Shown here piece after piece: positions 58,167 through 64,000 of a stretch of 64,000 nt of DNA (its first letter is position 1; every line of letters starts with the position of its first letter). Both the position numbers and the translations under genes were made by a program. The notes under the pieces were generated by a model, which was not told where the DNA came from, ran no database searches, and was given only the letters and a program-made list of their open reading frames with translations. The DNA comes from Cryptomeria japonica (lineage: Eukaryota; Streptophyta; Pinopsida; Cupressales; Cupressaceae), in NCBI RefSeq assembly GCF_030272615.1, contig NC_081406.1, forward strand, positions 396,698,439-396,762,438, in the 5' to 3' direction.

Positions 58167-59300
58167 CTAGGGAAACTGTTTCTCCAAGTCTGCAATACCG
58201 TCCTCATTGAATTCTGGTTCATGATACTGATGTAGGTCTGCAATGTTAAATATAGGTGAAATACTCAGACTATCCGGTAACTCCACTTCATATGCATTTC
58301 TGGAACTGAACTTTCTCAAAATCTTGCAAGGTCCAAACTTCCTCATCTGTAACTTGTTAAAAATTCCAACCGAGAATCTTTCTTTTCTCAGATACAACAT
58401 CACTTCATCTCCAACTTCAAATTCCTTATGTCTCCTCTTCTCATCTACTTTCTCCTTATACTTGCTATTCATGTCCTCCAAATGCTGCTTAACTTGAATA
58501 TGTAAGTCCTTTATGTGATCTGCAAATTCTTCTCCTTCTGCACTTCTCTGGTCTTCATTGCTAATATCTCTTAATTCTAATATACCTCTGGGGTGTGCTC
58601 CAGTAAAAATCTCAAAAGGCGTGTTTCCAGTACTCCTATTTACTGAATTATTGTAGGTAAACTTTGATTGTGCAAGAATCAAATCCCAACTTCCAATTTT
58701 GTCTCCAACTAAGCATCTTAAAAAATTTCCCAAGCTCTGGTTAACTACTTCTGTCTATCCATCAGTCTATGGGTGAAAAGTAGAACTGAACTTCAAATCT
58801 GTCTTCATCTTCTTCCAAAGTGTTCTCCAAAAATAACCAACAAACTTAGTATCTCTATCTGAAACTATGCTCTTAGATAATCCATGCAATCTCACCGCTT
58901 GAAAAATAGGTTAGCTATATGCATTGCATCTGATGTCTTCTTACAAGGTATGAAACGATCTATCTTTGAGAATCTACCCACCACTACAAATATAGAATCA
59001 TTCCCTCTCTATGTTTTAGGCAATCCAAGTATGAAATCCATGCTGATATCTTCCCAAGGTCTCTCTAGTACTGTCAAAGCTTTATACAATCCCACATTCT
59101 AACTACTACCCTTTGCTACTTGACAAACTCTATAACTTTGCATATATTTCCTAACATCCTTATGAATGTGGGGCCAAAAGTAATGCTCACTCACCACTGC
59201 TATTGTTTTATCAACACCAAAGTGAACTAATCCTCCACTATGTTTCTACTTTATTAGATTCTCCCTCATAGAAATCTTAGGTATTCACAATTGAACTCCT
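58167..59300 (-). pseudogene. pol: Chromovirus integrase, broken
   Basis: HHCC region: VHFGVDKTIAVVSEHYFWPH and CQVAKGSS at about 59230-59100 (one Cys replaced by Tyr). Core: ERPWEDISMDFILGLPKT (about 59075-59020) with the first acidic residue. The intact 188-codon stretch from 58733 has AQSKFTYNNSVNRSTGNTPF and the GPX/GPY-like GPCKILRKFSSRNAYEVELP. Stops and frameshifts fill 58740-59020, so the second and third acidic residues cannot be confirmed. Confidence 0.9.
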
Positions 59301-59329
59301 CTAAATAAAATCCCATCCTGAATGAATTA

Positions 59330-60110
59330 GTCCAATCACTTACTTCTATCTACCATAACCGGTTCTCTACATGCTCTCCAAGGTTCTGCAAAATCCAAGT
59401 CATCATCATACAAGGTCTTCAACTCCTCAAATCCTAATACTATCACTCTCATCTCTGTCGACAAATTCCTTCTTCTACTCAATGCATCAACAACTTTGTT
59501 AGATTTCCCACTTCTATGCTTCAACACAAAGGTGTAACTTTGCAAAAATTCTACCCATCTCATATGTCTCTGATTCAACTTACTCTAACTGTTCAAATAC
59601 TGCAAATCTTGATGATTAATATACAACAAAAACTCCTTAGGCAAAAAGTAATGTCTCCACTTCTTCAAGGCTTGAACTATGACATAAAATTTTTGATCAT
59701 ACATTGAATATCTCCATCGGGCATCATTCAAGTTCTCATTGAAATAAGCTATTTCTCTCCCTTCCTGACTTAATACAACTCCAATTGTAGTTCCACTTGC
59801 ATCACAATCCACTTGAAATACTTTTTTGAAATCCGGTAAAGCTAACATAGGCTTCTCAGTGAATTTCTGTTTCAATAGTTCAAAACTTTTGTTTGCTCCA
59901 GTGGTCCACTTGAACTCCTTCCTATCTCCCCTCATTGTCTCAGTCACAGGGATACAAACTGAACTAAAATTTTTGTTGAACTTTCTGTAGAAACTAGCCA
60001 ATCCATGAAATGATCTTACCTCTCCAATGATTTCTGGTGTAGGCCATTCATGGTTTGCTTTTACTTTCTCAGGGTCCATCTTCTAACCATCCTCAGATAT
60101 CACAAATCCC
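59330..60110 (-). pseudogene. pol: Chromovirus RNase H, broken
   Basis: The minus strand stretch from 60079 contains SFHGLASFYRKFNKNFS, the RT-RNase H connection, then LPDFKKVFQVDCDASGTTIG with VLSQEGREIAYFNENL (RNase H start). The piece from 59578 has NQRHMRWVEFLQSYTFVLKH and SNKVVDALSRR, the end of RNase H. Frame changes at about 59585. Confidence 0.92.
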
Positions 60111-60189
60111 AAATAGACTAATTCTTCCTTCATGAAAGTACACTTCTTAATATTTATTAACAACTTTTCTTCTCTCAACCTCTGTAAAA

Positions 60190-60880
60190 ATTATCTTAAA
60201 TGCAACAAATGCTCCTCTTTTGTCCTACTGGAAATGAGACTGTCATCCAAATATACAATAACAAACTTATCCAATAATTTCTTCAATACCTCATTCATCA
60301 ACGTCATGAAAGTACTCGATGCATTAGTTAACCCAAAAGACATCACCAACCACTCATATAGTCCTTCATTTGTCTTGAATGCCATCTTCCACTCATCTCC
60401 TTCTCTGATCGTGATCTAATAATATCCACTCTTCGAGTCTATCTTTGTAAAGCATTTGGCTCGACTTAAACATTGTCATCCATCGTAGGCAAAGGAAACC
60501 GATATTTCACTGTGATCTTGTTTATTGCTCTGGAATCGATACACATCCTCCATTCTCCATTCTTATTAGGTGCTAATATCGCTGGTACTGCACAAGGACT
60601 CAAAATTTATCTGATCAAACCTTTCTTCAACAATTCCTTCACTTTTCTATTCAATTCTTCATTCTATGCTGGTGTCATCTTGTGTGCAACTTTGTTAGGC
60701 AAACTAGCTCCGGGAACCAAGTCCATGCAGTGACTGATACTTATCACAGGTGGTAATCCATCAGGCACATTATTTGAAATGATGTCTTCATACTCTATCA
60801 ACAACTCTTTTATCTCTTCTGGTTCTTCTTCTTCATGCTCCAGATTCTCAGTCTTCTTAGGAACAAAGCAAAACACACAT
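60190..60880 (-). pseudogene. pol: Chromovirus reverse transcriptase, broken
   Basis: The pre-RT block EDIISNNVPDGLPPV with DLVPGASLPNK lies at about 60790-60700. Around 60580-60520 the minus strand reads [19 protein letters not shown]. The catalytic motif appears as [10 protein letters not shown] (about 60262-60233; usual YLDDIL), and [17 protein letters not shown] precedes it. Many stops lie between these blocks. Confidence 0.92.
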
Positions 60881-60899
60881 TCTCATGTCTCATTCCATC

Positions 60900-61500
60900 C
60901 ACCAAATAGATTGTAGCATTTGTACAAACTTCGCTCTTCAAAGGTTCCTCCAAGGGCAACAAGGTTTTCTTCTTCCCATTGGCCACAATAGTGTATGCAT
61001 TCTTTCTCCCATCATGTATTGCATGTCTATCAAATTGCCAAGGTCTACCCAACAAAAGGTGACAAATATCCATAGTCATAATATCACACAAGACTTCATC
61101 ATGATAATTCCCAATTTTCAATTTCACCTAACATTTCTCACTTACTAACAACTTATGATCATCCTGAATCCATGCTATCTGATAAGGCTTCAGGTGTTTC
61201 AATCTTTCCAAATTCAACTTATTCACCATCTCTTCTGAAACAAGATTATCAGAATTATCGCTATGAATAACAACTTTATAAAACTTATTGGATACCTTAC
61301 ATATGGTCTTGATCAAATTATTCCTCTACAAGTGCTCTTCATCTTCTTCTGTATGACACAAATCTCTCCTCATCATCAACAGTTCTCCATCCTATAGTTT
61401 ATTAGCTAATATGGTGGGGCTTACTTCCACCACTGCTGTTCTTCTGGTATTCTCATTCTTCTTACATTTGAAAGAACAATTTCCTTCTCCTCCAGACTTA
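60900..61500 (-). pseudogene. pol: Chromovirus protease region, active site lost
   Basis: The expected protease active-site motif (D-S/T-G-S) appears as HSDNSDNLVSEEMV at about 61263-61222, with the catalytic Asp changed to His and Gly to Asp. Downstream DICHLLLGRPWQFDRHAIHDG (usual flap/end block CDVLLGRPWQFDR) lies at about 61065-61003. The assignment rests on position and the second block. Confidence 0.75.
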
Positions 61501-62504
61501 TAGAAAATTCCTCTAAACACTCTCTTGTCTTGTCTTCTGTCATATTTTCCAAAATTCTCATTCCGGTAGCCATCCGGTTCTCTCCTCCAGTAGAAATTTC
61601 TATCATCCTTTCGGTACAAATTACCTTCTTTGCTTACTTCCTTGTCCTTGTTCTGATCAGTATAGGTTCTTATACCTTTGGTAAATCCTCTTCCTCCTTG
61701 AAATATTCCTTCACAAAACCTTCCACCTCTACCTCTCTATTTGTTCTCATGTATTTTGTTCAACTTCTCTTCATCTTTCAGGGCATACTGGTAAGCTTTT
61801 TCAACACTCTACAATTTGATCAAACCGAGTTCATCTTGTATAGACATCCACAATCCATTCAAATATATTGCAACTTGTTCAACTTCATCATCAACATGTC
61901 TAGATATGACATTCAACTTGTAAAATGCTTTGGTGTGCTCATTCACACTGGATTCCTTCAGCCTCAAATTCTGTAACTTTCGGAACAGATTCACTTGATA
62001 ATCAATTGACATAAATTTTGATTTCAACTTAGCAACCATCTGATCCCATGTCTTGATCTTCTCTTTACCTCTTCTCTGTCTATCAACCTGCAAATGCTCC
62101 CACCAAAGAGATGCATGATCTTTCAACTGGGTACATGCATATTTCACCTTTCTTTCTTCCGCGGTGTTCTCAAAATCAAAATATTTCTCCATCTTCGAGA
62201 TCGAATCCATCAATTCAACCGAATCCAACTTTCCATCATATTTAGGTGGGATAAAATGAGGTTTAGTATTCAAACTACCCAAAACCCTCAAAAACCTTTC
62301 TTCACCAGGATCAATCGTCGGTGAGTTTACTTGTTCTGCCGGGGCTTCTTCTCCTTCATCTTCACTCACATCTTCAATATGTCAGCCTCTTCTCTGGGCT
62401 ATCTCAACGGCTTCCAATCGGGCTGCAATTCCTCAGAACATTTCCATACAAATAGGGTTTGCATTCCCATGCGCTCCACCATTCCTATTTCCTCTTCGCG
62501 CCAT
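61490..62504 (-). pseudogene. gag: Chromovirus gag, broken
   Basis: The start is the ATG at 62504 (MARRGNRNGG), shortly after the PBS. The capsid part is in the stretch from 62369: KVKYACTQLKDHASLWWEHL and SIDYQVNLFRKLQNLRLKES, typical of retrotrans_gag. The zinc knuckle at about 61530-61480 is degenerate (YKSGGEGNCSFKC, with Tyr for the first Cys, and Ser for the second). Stops at about 62430 and 62380 and further frameshifts break it. Confidence 0.88.
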
Positions 62505-62600
62505 CTTCACGCTAGTCCTCTGCAGCTGTAGGTTGGATCCACAGTCTGCCACCCTACAACAAAATTTCTCAGGACAACACAATCTCCAGAATGAAATCTC

Positions 62601-62612
62601 ACTCTGATACCA
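62601..62612 (-). other. Primer-binding site of the chromovirus
   Basis: Minus strand TGGTATCAGAGT matches the initiator-methionine complement except the last base; it lies two bases from the 5' LTR. Confidence 0.85.
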
Positions 62613-62614
62613 CT

Positions 62615-63406
62615 TGATGCAGTCATCGATTAGGAGGGACCTCAAAGAGATCAATCTGGACTGGTTAGAAAGATAAAAAACAATGGAAACACATGGATAT
62701 GATGGAGGCAATGGATAACTGAATGTATTATATCATGAAAAATGTTTACAATCAACTGGTAACAACTGGGTTACAGAAACCGATGCATTGGCCTACTAAA
62801 ACATGCTTATTTATAGAACAGGTCGCAACCGAAACCTCAAATCTTCAGATCTATCTTATATGTTCTATATCCTAACTAATATCATTCTAATACTAAATTA
62901 TAATTATTTATATGATCCAAGGGGATCTGGTCGGCCCCAAAAAGGATCAAATGCCAAAGAACAAGACCTAATGTGTAAAAAAAACAAGGTTGGTCTCCAC
63001 TAAAGAAATTCCTCCAAAAAATCCAAAGGATGAAGTGTAGATCAAAGGGAAGGTCGACCACACACCAAGGAACATCGAAATCAACACTTAGGGCTCTGCA
63101 AGCTATGAAAGGGATCCAAAAGATTCTGGTAGATTACAAATGCAAATAGGTCCAGGCAATCGGTACCAGAAAACTGTCTTGGAAACCGGTAGCGATAACT
63201 TTCTGGAAAATGATCCAAATGCTCTGTGGTTTGGGAATAAGGTAGATGATCAAGTCCTCAAGCAAAAATCCAACTCCTCGAGATCCAGTGAGCCAATGCC
63301 ATAAAATGCAGAATGAATGCTGAAATTGCGAAATAGTATGCAAAACATAAAGAAAATATTTCTTGTTGATGCAAGATTGCCAAGAACCGAGGATGCTCCT
63401 GCATCA
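62615..63406 (-). repeat. 5' LTR of the chromovirus
   Basis: Minus strand TGATGCAGGAGCATCC...GATGACTGCATCA, 792 bp, with inverted ends TGATGCAG/CTGCATCA. Confidence 0.95.
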
Positions 63407-63411
63407 GCAAG

Positions 63412-64000
63412 GGGAAACACAAATGCAGGGTAGTTTGAAGAGATTTTTACATAGTTACATCATCACCAAAGAATCTAGGAGGAAGTTGGTAGTAGTCGAA
63501 AACCATTTCCAAGCATCTGGGGACACCAACAACCAACAAGGAAAGAGACATGTCTTCTCCTCTTTATTGCACACGTTGCAAAAATTTATGAGATCATTGT
63601 AGGAAATATAGGCTCTTAGGACTCAATTTTAGTTAGTTCTTGAAAAATCATGCTAAGTGTGGTAATTTTTGAGAGGTTCTTCTAGCAAGATTTTTATTGC
63701 ATCTCAAACCCAATTTTGGAATATTGAAATTTGTATGTTAATACTCATTTTCAATAAAGATCAAATATTTATCAAATTAGTACTAATTGGTTACACCTTA
63801 TATATTTATTTTCCCTTCTTTATACACTTTTTTGTTCAATTAAAATAGTTGATTGATGTATTATTTTGAGATTTGAATAAAAATCCTCTATTATGTCTCA
63901 AACCTTAAACTTATACAAGTTGTAAGGTTTGGAAAATGAGACCAAGGTGAGATAGTATCAAGAATAACTTTCCAATGGCCTCACATTAAGAACACAAAAC
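63412..64000. other. No gene recognised
   Basis: Flank of the chromovirus; a 79-codon frame at 63363-63602 crosses the LTR boundary and is not a gene. AT-rich afterwards. Confidence 0.45.

Larger units (their letters stand above)
57167..63406 (-). mobile_element. Chromovirus (Ty3/gypsy) LTR retrotransposon, complete but inactive
   Basis: LTRs of 792-793 bp (62615-63406 and 57167-57959), a PBS, gag, protease, RT, RNase H, integrase and a chromodomain are present in gypsy order on the minus strand; total 6240 bp. The target duplication GCAAG is perfect (57162-57166 and 63407-63411). Dozens of stops and frameshifts and a changed protease active site make it inactive. Removing it joins 57166 with 63412. 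Confidence 0.95.

Noticed and set aside
1-64000. CRISPR arrays, rRNA genes, complete tRNA genes, bacterial operons
   Set aside because: Looked for regular short spaced repeats and for cloverleaf-type patterns; only the SINE-like B box was found. The content is eukaryotic throughout.

Overview
This is a gene-poor, repeat-dominated stretch of a plant nuclear genome. The strand-specific retroelement families (copia, chromovirus gypsy with a chromodomain, non-chromovirus gypsy with an extra 3' ORF), the plant-type hAT transposase and one intron-containing plant host gene support this. The age and density of nested LTR elements and the scarcity of genes would fit a large genome such as a gymnosperm, but that is inference. 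There is no sign of bacterial, organellar or viral-genome content.

Layout, left to right. 1-4113: 3' part of a decayed Ty1/copia element (gag, protease, integrase, RT, RNase H, polypurine tract, short LTR). 4114-8140: no gene, but a ~495-bp tandem duplication, a probable tRNA-derived SINE and a five-copy hairpin array. 8143-11060: a decayed hAT transposase gene on the minus strand (BED finger, DUF659-like part, C-terminal dimerisation part). 13455-14344: the only convincing host gene, the last three exons of a HERP-like ubiquitin-domain membrane protein. 14400-18000: non-coding. 18003-20620: 5'-truncated LINE, minus strand. 20626-25176: fragments of a copia-like LTR family with an inverted repeat. 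25177-33115: 3' part of a non-chromovirus gypsy element, minus strand, with an extra ORF between integrase and LTR.

33504-40353 and 41209-51077 are two complete LTR elements of related but distinct families, in opposite orientation. Both have LTRs, a PBS, duplicated polypurine tracts and two conserved ORFs (a coiled-coil protein with four zinc knuckles, then a protein of about 1000 residues of unknown function), but no recognisable polymerase or integrase. They are the best candidates here for something little described. The second one carries two solo LTRs with perfect target-site duplications. 57167-63406 is a complete but inactive chromovirus, minus strand, with 5-bp target-site duplication.

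Nothing in the window looks like a working pathway or operon. Apart from the host gene, the order is explained by nested insertions: element after element entered the same region and then accumulated stops, frameshifts and small duplications. All identities were read by eye from translations; no database search was run.
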